This document shows positions 1 to 9,018 of a stretch of DNA of 41,172 nt, in pieces. A program made the translations under genes and the position numbers. Below the pieces are notes generated by a model, which did no database searches, was not told the origin of the DNA, and saw nothing but the letters and a program-made list of their open reading frames with translations. Source of the stretch: Gemmatimonadota bacterium (lineage in GTDB: Bacteria; JAAXHH01); assembly GCA_009837395.1 (NCBI GenBank), contig VXTP01000039.1:1-41172 (forward strand), written 5' to 3'. Positions within the stretch are counted from its first letter, which is position 1. Each line of letters starts with the position of its first letter.

Positions 1-1
1 G

Positions 2-2866
2 ATCTGGTCGAGCGATGACGCGGCCGTGGCCCCCGTCAGTCCGCAGGGGCTGGTGACCGCGGCCGGAACAGGCAGTACCCAGGTTACCGCCCGGTCGGGA
101 GACGCATCGGCCATGATCCCGATCTACGTACCGGGCATGGATACGGATCCGGAACGGGTAGCCCTGATCACGTTATACAACGCCGCGGGCGGCCCGAATT
201 GGACGAACAACACGAACTGGTTGAGTGAAGATTCGCTGGGAACCTGGCATGGGATTACCGTCGACGAGGGTGGACGGGTGACGCGGATAGAGTTGGCAAA
301 CAACCAGTTGTCGGGCACTATTCCACCCGAGATGGAACAACTCGAGCACCTTGCGGGACTGTCGCTCAACGGAAACCAGCTGTCGGGAAGCATCCCACCC
401 GAGTTGGGCCGACTCGCCCGCCTCGAATGGCTGGATCTGGGCGGTAACCAGTTGTCCGGCGGAATCCCGTCCGAATTTGGCCGGCTTGAAAAACTGGCTG
501 ATCTGGTTATTCCCAGTAACGAATTGACCGGCGAGATTCCCTCCGAACTGGGTCGGCTTGAAAACCTGACCGACCTGAATCTCCACGGAAACGCGTTGAC
601 CGGCGAGATGCCCTCCGAGCTGGGTCGGCTTAAAAACCTTTCGAGGCTGGCGGTTGGCGTCAACCAGTTGTCAGGTTCCATACCCCCTGAACTGGGCGAT
701 CTTGAAAACCTGTCGGCCTTGTCCCTGGGCAGTAACGAATTCGAAGGGGAAATCCCTCCTGAGCTGGGCCGGCTCGCCCGCCTGGAGTGGCTGGATATCA
801 CCGGCAACCCGTTGACGGGCGAAATCCCGCCCGAACTGGGCCAGCTTAAAAACCTGTCGACCATGCACCTGGGCGGAAACTCGTTAACGGGCAAAATCCC
901 TCCTGAACTGGGCCAGCTTAATAACCTGACGACCCTGGACCTGGGCGGAAACGCGTTGACGGGCGAAATCCCGCCCGAACTGGGCCAGCTCGAAAACCTG
1001 CTGGTTCTTTCTGTTTCAGGTTCCGGGCAGAGAGACTATCTGGGCAATGTCGGACTGACGGGCGAAATCCCGCCCGAACTGGGCCGGCTTGTCCGGCTCG
1101 AAAAACTGTATTTGAACCGGAACCAGTTGAGCGGGATCATCCCGGAGGAACTGGGCGATCTTGAAAACCTTCAGGAACTGTACCTTCAATATAACGGTTT
1201 TACCGGCAACGTACCGGAGTCCCTGGGAGGACTCACAAGACTGAAAATACTACACCTGCAAGGCAACGGGGGCCTGTTTGGCGTACTGCCGTCATCCTTC
1301 ACACAGTTGATGCTGGACGAACTGCGGTTGGAGGGAATCGGTCTGTGCCTGAGGGAGGATGACGAAACCCGGGACTGGTTACAGGCTATTCCCATGACCG
1401 ACGTCGACTTCTGCCGGGGGTTTTTAACGAAATCGGCGGCCATGCTCATTCAGGCGACCCAGACGCTTGATGGCTCCGTTCCCCTGGTGGCGGGAAGAGA
1501 CGCCCTGCTCCGTGTCTTCATCGCATCGGAAAACGATGCCACCGTACCTATGCCGCACGTCACCGCGCGTTTCTTTCATGACGATGTCGAGGTTTTCACC
1601 GCGGAAATGGAGAATACGGACAAATTCATTACTTCGTTGCTCCATATGGGCGACAGCGAGGCCACGTCCAACGCGCCGATTCCAGGTTCGGTTATCCAGC
1701 CGGGACTGGAGATGGTCATTGAACTGGGTACATCGGGCCGCCTGCCCGCCTCGGGCCGGCTGTCCGTGGAAGTGGTCGACATGCCGCCTTTCCATCTGAC
1801 CGTCGTGCCCTTCTACTGGATGGACAACCCGGACATGGGGCTGGTGTCCACGGTACAAAGCCTTTCGGCGGATTCGGATTACTTCAACGCTTCGAAAGAC
1901 CGCCTTCCCGTGAATGAATTCACCGTCGAAATCCGCAGCCCGGTGGCGGTCTCCTTCGACCCCGTGAGTTCGGTCAGGACCCTGGAAAGGGTGGAGTTGA
2001 CGCGTACCATGGACGGTTCGAGCGATTATTACATGGGTATTGTCACCCGCGGCGGGGGACTTGGCCGGCGACCCGGTTTTACAACGGTATCCGAGCTGAA
2101 CGAGGCGTTCATGGCCCACGAATTGGGGCATAACCTGGCCATGGGACACGCTCCCTGCGGCGGACCATCTTTTCTTGAAGTCGATTTCCCTTATCCGGAC
2201 GGAAGCATAGGCATCTGGGGGTACGATCACAGGAACGACGAGCTGGTTCCCTCGTCAATGCCCGATTTCATGTCCTATTGCGGACCGCCTGACTGGACCA
2301 GCGACTACAGCTTCGTGAAGATGATAAACCGCCGGCAGATCCTGGCAGGCGAGCCGGTATTCGCTTCAGCACACTCGCCATCCGGGAGAAGCTTGCTGGT
2401 GTGGGGAGGCAGGAACGAATATGGCGAGCTCTACCTCGAGCCTGCTTTCGTGGTCGACGCGCCGCCGTCCCTTCCCGGGGAACGCGGACCATACCGGCTG
2501 GCGGCGGGAGACGCCGAAGGCAACGCGCTTTTCGATTTGAGTTTTTCAATGGGGGATACCGATTGTGGCGAAGGTGAAAGCGGAGGTTTCGTCTTCGCGG
2601 TCCCCGTTCGGCCGGACTGGCCCGGCCGGCTGGAACACCTGGAACTGTCCGGTCCCGGGGGATTCGCGGCAATGAACAGGGGCAGGGACAGGGACGACGG
2701 CCGGTCCACCGCACTCCTGCTCGATCGATACACGGGCGAACTTCGGGGGGTCCTGGACGACTGGCCCGAGGCGGGGTCGTCCCTGCAGGCCGCGAGACGC
2801 GCATTGCCCGAACCCGGGCTCGAGATCGTCGTCAGCACCGGGATTCCCGATTCGTCCGATTGGTAG
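2..2866 (+). CDS. LRR surface protein fused to a metzincin-like metalloprotease (5' partial)
   Basis: The frame is open to the left edge, so the N terminus and any signal peptide lie outside the window. The visible part starts inside an Ig-like BIG2 domain (WSSDDAAVAPVSPQGLVTA). A cap follows (LYNAAGGPNWTNNTNWLS), then about 14 plant-type 24-residue LRRs (consensus LxGxIPxELGxLxxL) at about nt 270-1300, and a Cys-containing C-cap. The second half (about 1430-2866) is a different module: a beta-rich segment, then a zinc-binding motif HELGHNLAMGH at 2117-2149 and a downstream Met-turn (DFMSYC, about 2260-2280). That combination marks the metzincin clan, as in M12/M66-type peptidases, although the usual Gly at motif position 8 is Ala. 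It is probably an exported or surface protease with LRR-mediated binding. The substrate is unknown. It converges on the kinase gene with a 19-bp gap. Confidence 0.85.
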   Translation: MWSSDDAAVAPVSPQGLVTAAGTGSTQVTARSGDASAMIPIYVPGMDTDPERVALITLYNAAGGPNWTNNTNWLSEDSLGTWHGITVDEGGRVTRIELANNQLSGTIPPEMEQLEHLAGLSLNGNQLSGSIPPELGRLARLEWLDLGGNQLSGGIPSEFGRLEKLADLVIPSNELTGEIPSELGRLENLTDLNLHGNALTGEMPSELGRLKNLSRLAVGVNQLSGSIPPELGDLENLSALSLGSNEFEGEIPPELGRLARLEWLDITGNPLTGEIPPELGQLKNLSTMHLGGNSLTGKIPPELGQLNNLTTLDLGGNALTGEIPPELGQLENLLVLSVSGSGQRDYLGNVGLTGEIPPELGRLVRLEKLYLNRNQLSGIIPEELGDLENLQELYLQYNGFTGNVPESLGGLTRLKILHLQGNGGLFGVLPSSFTQLMLDELRLEGIGLCLREDDETRDWLQAIPMTDVDFCRGFLTKSAAMLIQATQTLDGSVPLVAGRDALLRVFIASENDATVPMPHVTARFFHDDVEVFTAEMENTDKFITSLLHMGDSEATSNAPIPGSVIQPGLEMVIELGTSGRLPASGRLSVEVVDMPPFHLTVVPFYWMDNPDMGLVSTVQSLSADSDYFNASKDRLPVNEFTVEIRSPVAVSFDPVSSVRTLERVELTRTMDGSSDYYMGIVTRGGGLGRRPGFTTVSELNEAFMAHELGHNLAMGHAPCGGPSFLEVDFPYPDGSIGIWGYDHRNDELVPSSMPDFMSYCGPPDWTSDYSFVKMINRRQILAGEPVFASAHSPSGRSLLVWGGRNEYGELYLEPAFVVDAPPSLPGERGPYRLAAGDAEGNALFDLSFSMGDTDCGEGESGGFVFAVPVRPDWPGRLEHLELSGPGGFAAMNRGRDRDDGRSTALLLDRYTGELRGVLDDWPEAGSSLQAARRALPEPGLEIVVSTGIPDSSDW

Positions 2867-2885
2867 CGGTTGAATGGCGGCCGCC

Positions 2886-5237
2886 CTACCCATCCCCCGG
2901 CCGGATCAGGCGGTAGCCGACGCCGCGCACGTTGGCAACGTAGGACGGGTCGTCGGCACTTTCACCGAGCTTTCTGCGTAGTCGCTTGATGATGGCCCGC
3001 ACGAGCCTCGCGTCACCGAGACCGCGCCGGCCCCAGATCTCGCGCAACAGGGTGTCGTAGGTAGCGATCCGCCCCGCGCTAAGCGAAAGCACGCGCAGCA
3101 CCTCGTACTCGGTAGCCGTCAGGGCCACCGGCCGACCCGCGAGCTTGACCTCGCGGCGGTCGTAATCGATGGCCAGCTCGCCGAGCACGAAACGATCCGG
3201 ATTGGCCCGCCGGCGGAGGATGGCCCCGATCCGGGCCGTGAGTTCGGTCGGCGAGAAGGGCTTGACGATGTAATCCTCGGCGCCGGCCTCCAGCGCCCTG
3301 GCGATCGTCTCGTCGCGTCCGTAACCCGAAATGAAGATCACCGGAAGGGTGGCAAGCTCGGGAATCTTCCGCATGAGTTCGATCCCGTCGGATCCGGGCA
3401 GCATCAGGTCGAGCAGGACCAGTTTGGGCTTCTCCGCTTCGATGATGCTCGATATCTCCCGGTGATCGGCCGTCACCACGGCGGAATAGTCCGCGTCGGC
3501 GAGGACGTCGCGCACGTAACTCAGCGTCTGCGGGTCGTCGTCCACGATGAGCACCTTCGTCGGCTGGCGTCCCTCGGAAACCTGACCAGGGGCGTACCGG
3601 GCATCGCCGGCCGCGGTGTCTACGGCGGCCGTCTCCGCGACAGGTATGGTGAAGGTGAAGCGCGTGCCCTTGCCCACGCCCGGACTTTCGGCCCGTATGC
3701 GCCCGCCGTGCGCCTCGACCAGCCCCTTGCAGATGGCAAGACCCAGTCCACCGGCCACGCCGGAGTCTACTACGTTGCGCCCGTACTTGCGAAACAGTCG
3801 CCCCAGCAGTTCCGGTGCAATGCCCCGGCCCTCGTCGGCCACCGCGACCGCGACGTACACGCCGTCCCGCTCGGCCGAGATACGGATAGGGGCCGTTGCC
3901 GCCGAATGGCGGGCGGCGTTGGCCAGCAGATTGTTCAGCACCTGCACGATACGTTTCCGGTCGGCGAGCACCGGGGGCAGATCGGGCGGCAGGTCGATGA
4001 GGACGTTGTGCCTGGCGCCGGCGGACAGGAAAGTGTTGCGGGCCTGGTCCACCAGGAAGCTCACCTCCGAGGGTTCCGGGGTCACCGACAGCGTGCCCGT
4101 ATCGGTGCGCCCCGCGTCGAGCAGGTCGCCGATCAGGCTGTCCATGAGATTGGCCTGTTCATCGATGATCCGGAAGAACTGGCGCACTTCGGCCGGATCC
4201 AGTTCCCGCGAGGCATTCAGCACCGTAGTCGCCGACCCCTTGATGGAGGTCAGCGGCGCGCGCAGCTCGTGGCTCACCATGCTGAGAAACTCGGCCCGCG
4301 TCCGGTCCAGTTCCTGCAGCGCCGCCAGGTCCTGCATGGTGACCACCATCGACGTCACCGCACCGTCCTCGCCGCGAACCGGGGTGGCGCTTACGAGCAC
4401 TGTCACACTGCGGCCGTCGGGTATGGTAATCACGACCTCCACGTCGCGCGCCGTCTCGGAGCTGCGGAGCACCTGGACAAGGGAGAACTGGTCCAGCGCG
4501 ATTTCCCGTCCGTCGGCGAAGCGGCAGGTCGCCACCTCGAGTATGGCTTGAATGGGTTTGCCCGGCAGGCGCAGGTTCTCCGCGATCCGCTTCGCCTCCC
4601 GGTTCAACGACACCGTACTGCCGGTCACCGCTTCGAACACGACGACGCCCACCGGGGAAGTCTCGATCAGCGCCTCGAGGTCGGCCCTGGTGCGCAACTC
4701 GGCGCAGTACTTGCGGGCGTTGGCAATCGCGGCGGCCGCGTGAGGGGCGAACTGCAGGAGGACCTCCTCGTCCTCGTCCGTGAACTCGCCGCCGTTCGTC
4801 TTTCCGGCCAGGAAGAGGATTCCTGTCTGTGTGCCGCGATGACGCATCGGCGCGACCTGGAAGGCACAGGCAGCCGGCAGCGGGTCCGCCGAATTGCCGG
4901 TCTTACGCACGTATTCCGATAAGTCCGCCTGTCTCAGTGGACCGGCCAGGCCGCGGAAGTATTCGAAGAGCTGCGGCCCGTCGGGCCATGCCGACAGTCG
5001 CCGATGCTCCTCGTCGGAGAAATCGGTGGAGACGAAATCCTGGAGAACACCGGCCTCGTCGACGGTGGCGATGGCGCCATAGCGCGCACCAGTGAGCGAC
5101 CTGGCACGCTCCACGACCTCATCGAGGACGGTCTCGAGGTCCAGGTTCGCACTGATACGCAGGATCGCCTCGTTGAGCGCGGCGTTGCGCGCGCGCAGCG
5201 CCTCTACCTCCCGTAACGGATCATCGCGTGCAGTCAA
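2886..5237 (-). CDS. One-piece two-component regulator: GAF-PAS-histidine kinase-receiver-OmpR-type DNA-binding domain
   Basis: A 783-residue soluble protein with no visible membrane segment. Domains in order: GAF (about 20-180), PAS (about 190-305), HisKA with phospho-acceptor His near residue 323 (SMVSHELRAPLTS), HATPase_c (N box NLLANAARHS about 435-445; G box GGLGLAICKGL about 496), receiver (VLIVDDDPQT about 564, phospho-acceptor Asp in LLDLMLPG about 607) and a C-terminal OmpR/PhoB winged helix (about 680-775, ending VRGVGYRLI). Sensor and transcription output are therefore in one polypeptide; these are normally separate proteins. The TTG start is supported by an AGAGG Shine-Dalgarno 8 bases upstream. 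The leader carries a promoter-like sequence overlapped by a 16-bp near-palindrome that recurs upstream of the peptide operon and an M48 gene, so autoregulation and control of those genes is plausible but unproven. Confidence 0.93.
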   Translation of the reverse strand: MTARDDPLREVEALRARNAALNEAILRISANLDLETVLDEVVERARSLTGARYGAIATVDEAGVLQDFVSTDFSDEEHRRLSAWPDGPQLFEYFRGLAGPLRQADLSEYVRKTGNSADPLPAACAFQVAPMRHRGTQTGILFLAGKTNGGEFTDEDEEVLLQFAPHAAAAIANARKYCAELRTRADLEALIETSPVGVVVFEAVTGSTVSLNREAKRIAENLRLPGKPIQAILEVATCRFADGREIALDQFSLVQVLRSSETARDVEVVITIPDGRSVTVLVSATPVRGEDGAVTSMVVTMQDLAALQELDRTRAEFLSMVSHELRAPLTSIKGSATTVLNASRELDPAEVRQFFRIIDEQANLMDSLIGDLLDAGRTDTGTLSVTPEPSEVSFLVDQARNTFLSAGARHNVLIDLPPDLPPVLADRKRIVQVLNNLLANAARHSAATAPIRISAERDGVYVAVAVADEGRGIAPELLGRLFRKYGRNVVDSGVAGGLGLAICKGLVEAHGGRIRAESPGVGKGTRFTFTIPVAETAAVDTAAGDARYAPGQVSEGRQPTKVLIVDDDPQTLSYVRDVLADADYSAVVTADHREISSIIEAEKPKLVLLDLMLPGSDGIELMRKIPELATLPVIFISGYGRDETIARALEAGAEDYIVKPFSPTELTARIGAILRRRANPDRFVLGELAIDYDRREVKLAGRPVALTATEYEVLRVLSLSAGRIATYDTLLREIWGRRGLGDARLVRAIIKRLRRKLGESADDPSYVANVRGVGYRLIRPGDG

Positions 5238-5626
5238 TGTGCTGACCTCTCGTGTTTGTCCGCCACGCGTTCATTCCATCCCTTGCGTAAGTTCGACCTA
5301 CCGGCCGACCGGACAGGAAACGGATGCTCTGCAAACGCGCTTGCCATCGCGCAATTCCGCGAAAGGCGGGCATGCGCGTGTTTGTTTCTGAATATCGCGG
5401 AGGTTACACACGTTTGTCAACAAAAAACTGGTTTTTAACCTGCCTGTGGTTTTTCATTTAGCGTTACCGGTGACGGCATGGACATCCTGCCGGCAACGGG
5501 CCATTGTCCACCAGACTTCGCGGAAGAGCGCGGTCCTGTGATTGCCGGGCGTTGGGCAGTTTATCGGCTTGTGATCACCCTGGCATGGCTGTAATTTGGT
5601 AATTCGGCCTGAAACAACACCCCGGA
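5238..5626. other. Divergent intergenic region between regulator and exported-protein genes
   Basis: This holds the minus-strand promoter and operator described separately, and a weak plus-strand promoter candidate (TTGTGA at 5569-5574, 17-bp spacer, TAATTT at 5592-5597) for the gene starting at 5627. A small AT-rich inverted repeat (AAAAAC TG GTTTTT) lies near 5423-5436. I see no credible gene here. Confidence 0.5.
5391..5420 (-). promoter_or_regulatory. Promoter and palindromic operator (site 1) for the kinase-regulator gene
   Basis: On the minus strand TTGACA (5415-5420) is followed by an 18-bp spacer and GATATT (5391-5396). It is overlapped by the near-palindrome TGACAAACGTGTGTAA (5404-5419; 6 of 8 base pairs symmetric about the central CG). 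The operator ends exactly 7 bp before the -10 hexamer. The same arrangement recurs at 8952-8980 and 17055-17083, which is the main support. The leader to the TTG start is about 150 nt. Confidence 0.55.
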
Positions 5627-8251
5627 ATGAACTTCATGCGGATCTTACGGCGTTTTTTCCTGATTCCTTTCCTGGTATGCTGCCTGTCGCCTCTTCACGC
5701 CTCGACCGCGTCGCAGGAGGTGACCGGCCGGCAGGAAACGAGCGCGCGGCAGGAAGTGCTCACGGGGCAAGAGACGTCCGTGCGACAGGAGTCGAGCGCC
5801 CGCCAGGAAGCCGGTGCCCGCCTGCTCGTCGTCGACTACGCCATGGCCTATCCGGAAGAGCACGCCCGGATGATCCGCGCGTTCTCGGAAGCGGGGTTCG
5901 ACGTCGACTACCGGCCGTATTACCCCGCCATGGTGGAACGGGACGCCCGGGACTACGACGCCATCGTGCTGCTGGGCGGAGGCGATCCGGGCATGAGCAT
6001 CCAGGAAGTGGACCTGGCCATCAACTTCGTCTCGCGCGGCAGAGTGCTCGTGCTGGCCTTGCCTTCCGATGGGCCCTACGGCGAACGGAGGAAGGTCAAT
6101 CCCGGCGTCCACGACCGGTACCAGTTCAACGAGGTCCTGGCCCGCCTGGATATCAACCTGCACGCGCTGAACGCCGACCATGAAACCGGTCCCGTCCTGA
6201 ATCCCGTCGTGGACTTCAAACTGGCCGCCGGTCATCCCGTCGGACAGGGCCTGGACGGCAGCGTGGCGGCCCGCGCCGGCACCCGCCTGCTCGTGGGTGA
6301 CGGAGCCGATCCGCTGCTCTTGGAACCTGAAGGTCCGCCGCTCGAAGAGGAAACCGAACCCGAACCCGCGCCCGAACCTGAATACCGCGTGGTCCGCCGG
6401 ACCCTGCGCATTCCGCCGGCCGGCGCGGTGCCGGGGGAAGAGGTCGAGTTGCTGTTGCGTGGCGACCAGGAACTGCGGCCCAGTCTGTACTACCGGAACC
6501 GGGAGCCCGTCCCGGTGGATTGGACCACGGCGAGATTCAGCGGCAGGGTGGAAGTCGTCTCGGACGCGAAGGACACGCTGACCGTGCGCATGTCCGGCAA
6601 CCGCTGGGGTTCCGAATACGCGCTGGTCGGCGTTCCGATGGGGATCATCGCCGCCGCTTTCGCCGACCGGGAGATCCGGGAGGAGATCCGGTCCGCATCA
6701 GACCTGGCGTCCATGCGGGACGACGAAGAGACCTTCGGCCGCCTGGCGGTGGCGGCCGCGGGAAGGACCGGGCGGCTGAACGAAGGATTCGTCCTGGCCG
6801 TGGACCGGCAGGTGCTGTCCGGACTCGACCGGCCCTTGCCGCCCCTGGGCATCCCGACCGTGGAAGCCGGCCCCGAAGGAATCCCCAAAGGACTGGAAGG
6901 TTTTCTGGGCGGATTCGCGCGGTACGTCCGCGCACTGGTCGATGCCCCAAGGGACTGGTCTCCCGACCACGGGTATGCCACGGCCCAGATGCCCGGCAAT
7001 CGGAAACCGGATATCTCCCTCAACAACGTATCCGTAGGTGCGGTATTGCCCGAACGGGTCCGGGTGGTCCGTAGCGCGGAGGCCGGTCGGGGCGACAGGG
7101 GGAGCGCGGCCGCGAACGCCGCCTCGGTTTCCGACCCGGCGGTTGGCGCGGAGCCTGCCGATGTGGAAGCTGCCGTCGCGGAGCCTGCCGTCGCGGCGGA
7201 TGCCGTTCCGCTTCGAGGCGTCTGGGATTTCGTCGCAAGGCGGCATGAGCATATGGGCGATCTCGCCGGCATGCTGCCCGGCCTCGGGATGGATTTCCTC
7301 TGGACCGTAGCGCCGGCCGCCAGCTACACCGGGGGTGCCGTGGCGACGGGCGACGTGCGCTTCGAATCGTGGGCGCTGCCCATCCTCAACCGCCTGGGGG
7401 GCACGACGACGGCCTGGTACGCCGGCGTCAGCGCGCCGCGCGAAGGCGAGATCACCGGCGACTACGAAGCCGCCCGGGACGCCCGGGGCGACGCGGTCGG
7501 CCTGCCCTCCCGGCTGGACATGGTCTACCTGAACCGGCACCTCTTCGAGCCGGCGCGCGCCATCGCCCGGCACAGTCGCGGCCAGCGGGCCCTGAAGGCC
7601 ATCGTGCACGACTGGGAGCCCCATATCACGCGCCCCGCGGAGGCCTATGCCGCGACCGACGCCTTCGACGACCTGCATTTCCAATACTTCATTCGCCATC
7701 TCGTCCGGAACGGACTGTACCACGGCGACGAATTCAGGTCGCTCATGGGGCTGGACCGGGAAGATCGCTTCGAGTGGCTGCTGAAATCGGGTTACCTGGA
7801 GACCTACATCCAGCTCCAGGAAGCCAACGCAGAGCGCCTCGGCGTACTCTACCGGCAGTCCATGGACGAAATCAATCCCGTTCTGCACCACGGCGCCTTC
7901 GTCCGCTCCCTGCGGCCGAACTGGTTTCGCCTGGGCTTCTGGCGAGGCGCCGGCACGCCGGAACGTCCTTTCCTCGTGTTCTCATATGAACGTCCACCGG
8001 ACTGGTATGCCGGCTTCCTGCGCGATAGGGGCATCTTCGCCCGGGTGATTCCCGTCGGGCTGCTGGGCCTGATGGGCGGCGAAGACCGGCAGGATCTCCT
8101 GCGGAAGGCCGCCGGTCGAGGCGGCTATGCCCTTGAGCGCGGCATCTGGCTCGTCGCCGATCCGGGCGAGGAATCGGGTCTGAACACGCCTCCCACGGGC
8201 ATGACGCGGGAAGCGCTGCTGGAGGCGGTGCGGGAGGGGGACGGGGAGTAA
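5627..8251 (+). CDS. Large exported protein, GATase-like N-terminal domain, function unknown
   Basis: An 874-residue protein with a basic, hydrophobic N-terminal signal (MRILRRFFLIPFLVCCLS), so it is probably exported; the second Met, at 5636, is an equally possible start. After the signal come six imperfect hexapeptides of the type RQETSA (nt 5711-5818). A segment then resembles the class-I glutamine-amidotransferase/DJ-1 fold (ARLLVVDYAMAYPEEH, DYDAIVLLGGGDPGMS) but has no obvious nucleophile-elbow Cys. An acidic Pro-Glu linker, a beta-rich middle and a Trp/Tyr-rich C-terminal domain (about 540-860) follow. I do not recognise the C-terminal family. Low-complexity linkers separate the modules. 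It could be an envelope carbohydrate- or peptidoglycan-related protein, but that is only a guess. Confidence 0.8.
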   Translation: MNFMRILRRFFLIPFLVCCLSPLHASTASQEVTGRQETSARQEVLTGQETSVRQESSARQEAGARLLVVDYAMAYPEEHARMIRAFSEAGFDVDYRPYYPAMVERDARDYDAIVLLGGGDPGMSIQEVDLAINFVSRGRVLVLALPSDGPYGERRKVNPGVHDRYQFNEVLARLDINLHALNADHETGPVLNPVVDFKLAAGHPVGQGLDGSVAARAGTRLLVGDGADPLLLEPEGPPLEEETEPEPAPEPEYRVVRRTLRIPPAGAVPGEEVELLLRGDQELRPSLYYRNREPVPVDWTTARFSGRVEVVSDAKDTLTVRMSGNRWGSEYALVGVPMGIIAAAFADREIREEIRSASDLASMRDDEETFGRLAVAAAGRTGRLNEGFVLAVDRQVLSGLDRPLPPLGIPTVEAGPEGIPKGLEGFLGGFARYVRALVDAPRDWSPDHGYATAQMPGNRKPDISLNNVSVGAVLPERVRVVRSAEAGRGDRGSAAANAASVSDPAVGAEPADVEAAVAEPAVAADAVPLRGVWDFVARRHEHMGDLAGMLPGLGMDFLWTVAPAASYTGGAVATGDVRFESWALPILNRLGGTTTAWYAGVSAPREGEITGDYEAARDARGDAVGLPSRLDMVYLNRHLFEPARAIARHSRGQRALKAIVHDWEPHITRPAEAYAATDAFDDLHFQYFIRHLVRNGLYHGDEFRSLMGLDREDRFEWLLKSGYLETYIQLQEANAERLGVLYRQSMDEINPVLHHGAFVRSLRPNWFRLGFWRGAGTPERPFLVFSYERPPDWYAGFLRDRGIFARVIPVGLLGLMGGEDRQDLLRKAAGRGGYALERGIWLVADPGEESGLNTPPTGMTREALLEAVREGDGE

Positions 8252-8324
8252 CTGGCCTGTGCCGCCGTACGCTTGCCTTCACCCGCGGGATTTTACTCAT
8301 CTAATACTGTCAGGAGGTAAACGA

Positions 8325-8603
8325 ATGCTGGGATTGCCCGATGGCCCCATGCAGTTTGAAGAGGATCTGGAGCAAATCAGGGACGATATCAGTCGGATAC
8401 GGGAGGACATCGACTGGATGAGTCAACTCGGGCCGGCCTTGATTAACACCATGATCGAGCTCAGGACGATCCGGCGACTGATGGAAGTGCACATGGGAGA
8501 AGCAACCCAGGAGGAGTTGGCTGAGGAGGTGGAGGCGGATAAGAAGGAACTACGTGAATTCGAAAGTGAAAACAAGAAGCGAATGAATCGAAGAAGGGAT
8601 TAA
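8325..8603 (+). CDS. Small charged coiled-coil protein
   Basis: A 92-residue protein. The start is set by an excellent Shine-Dalgarno (AGGAGG, 7 bases before ATG at 8325); the frame opens further upstream but without such a signal. It is rich in Glu, Asp, Lys and Arg, with heptad-like runs (EEDLEQIRDDISRIREDIDWM, then a short hydrophobic stretch, then EELAEEVEADKKELREFESENKK), so a mostly helical, coiled-coil, cytosolic protein is likely. No domain family recognised. A strong terminator lies 44 bp downstream, so it probably ends the transcript of the preceding gene (74-bp gap) or forms its own unit. Confidence 0.75.
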   Translation: MLGLPDGPMQFEEDLEQIRDDISRIREDIDWMSQLGPALINTMIELRTIRRLMEVHMGEATQEELAEEVEADKKELREFESENKKRMNRRRD

Positions 8604-8647
8604 GGCCAGATAGCCTGGTATACAGGCATACGAGCGGGATTTCAAAC

Positions 8648-8676
8648 GCCCGGCGGAACGATCGCCGGGCTTTTTT
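8648..8676 (+). terminator. Rho-independent terminator
   Basis: A perfect 8-bp GC-rich stem, GCCCGGCG (8648-8655) with CGCCGGGC (8663-8670), a 7-nt loop, then six T (8671-8676). It ends the transcript containing the coiled-coil gene and insulates the peptide operon from upstream transcription. Confidence 0.92.
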
Positions 8677-8951
8677 ATTGCAACAAAAAAAGATTTATCG
8701 CGAGAATCCAAAAATTCCGAAGGACTAATCCATTTAGACCGCGCGGCAGATGCTGGATTCAGTGACCACATCAGGTCGAGTTTCCGTTTGACGATCGAAG
8801 CGCTCTCAGAACCGCGCATTCCGAGACCTGTAACCGAATTCCCTGGTACCAGCGCAGAGAATGAGGTCCGCATCGAAGGAGAACGGAGGATGGAACCTGA
8901 ATCGAAGAGGAAAGGAGGCTGACGGAATTCCAATTGCGTTCGAAAGGTAAA

Positions 8952-8980
8952 TAACACACGTTTGTTATTCGTTCTATACA
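8952..8980 (+). promoter_or_regulatory. Promoter and palindromic operator (site 2) for the peptide operon
   Basis: The near-palindrome TAACACACGTTTGTTA (8952-8967; 7 of 8 pairs symmetric) ends 7 bp before TATACA (8975-8980), a good -10. The sequence at the -35 position (TAACAC) is poor, which would fit activator dependence. The same 16-bp motif at the same 7-bp distance precedes the kinase-regulator gene and the second M48 gene. The ATG of the peptide gene is 38 bp further on. Confidence 0.5.
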
Positions 8981-9018
8981 CGTTCGATCAAACCAGCAAT
9001 AGAGGAGTACTGTTCATT

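Larger units (their letters stand above)
8604..9018. other. Intergenic region before the peptide operon
   Basis: It holds the terminator at 8648-8676 and the promoter with operator at 8952-8980. Between them one plus-strand frame stays open from the terminator to a TGA at 8920-8922 (about 80 codons, polar residues) but has no ATG, GTG or TTG start. It could be a gene remnant or chance. I do not annotate it as a gene. Confidence 0.4.

Noticed and set aside
124-894. Minus-strand frame with repeated SSGGISPVN-like motifs
   Set aside because: Reverse-complement image of the LRR repeats; similar images occur opposite every LRR gene in the window.
3462-4922. 486-codon open frame on the plus strand
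   Set aside because: Lies wholly antisense to the well-supported kinase-regulator gene; His/Arg-rich composition typical of reverse frames in GC-rich DNA.
8671-8922. Open plus-strand frame without a start codon
   Set aside because: Composition looks somewhat coding, but there is no ATG, GTG or TTG and it begins in the terminator T-run; kept only as a note in the intergenic entry.
8550-8981. 143-codon minus-strand frame
   Set aside because: Runs through a perfect terminator and over the end of the coiled-coil gene; no Shine-Dalgarno and no recognisable domain.
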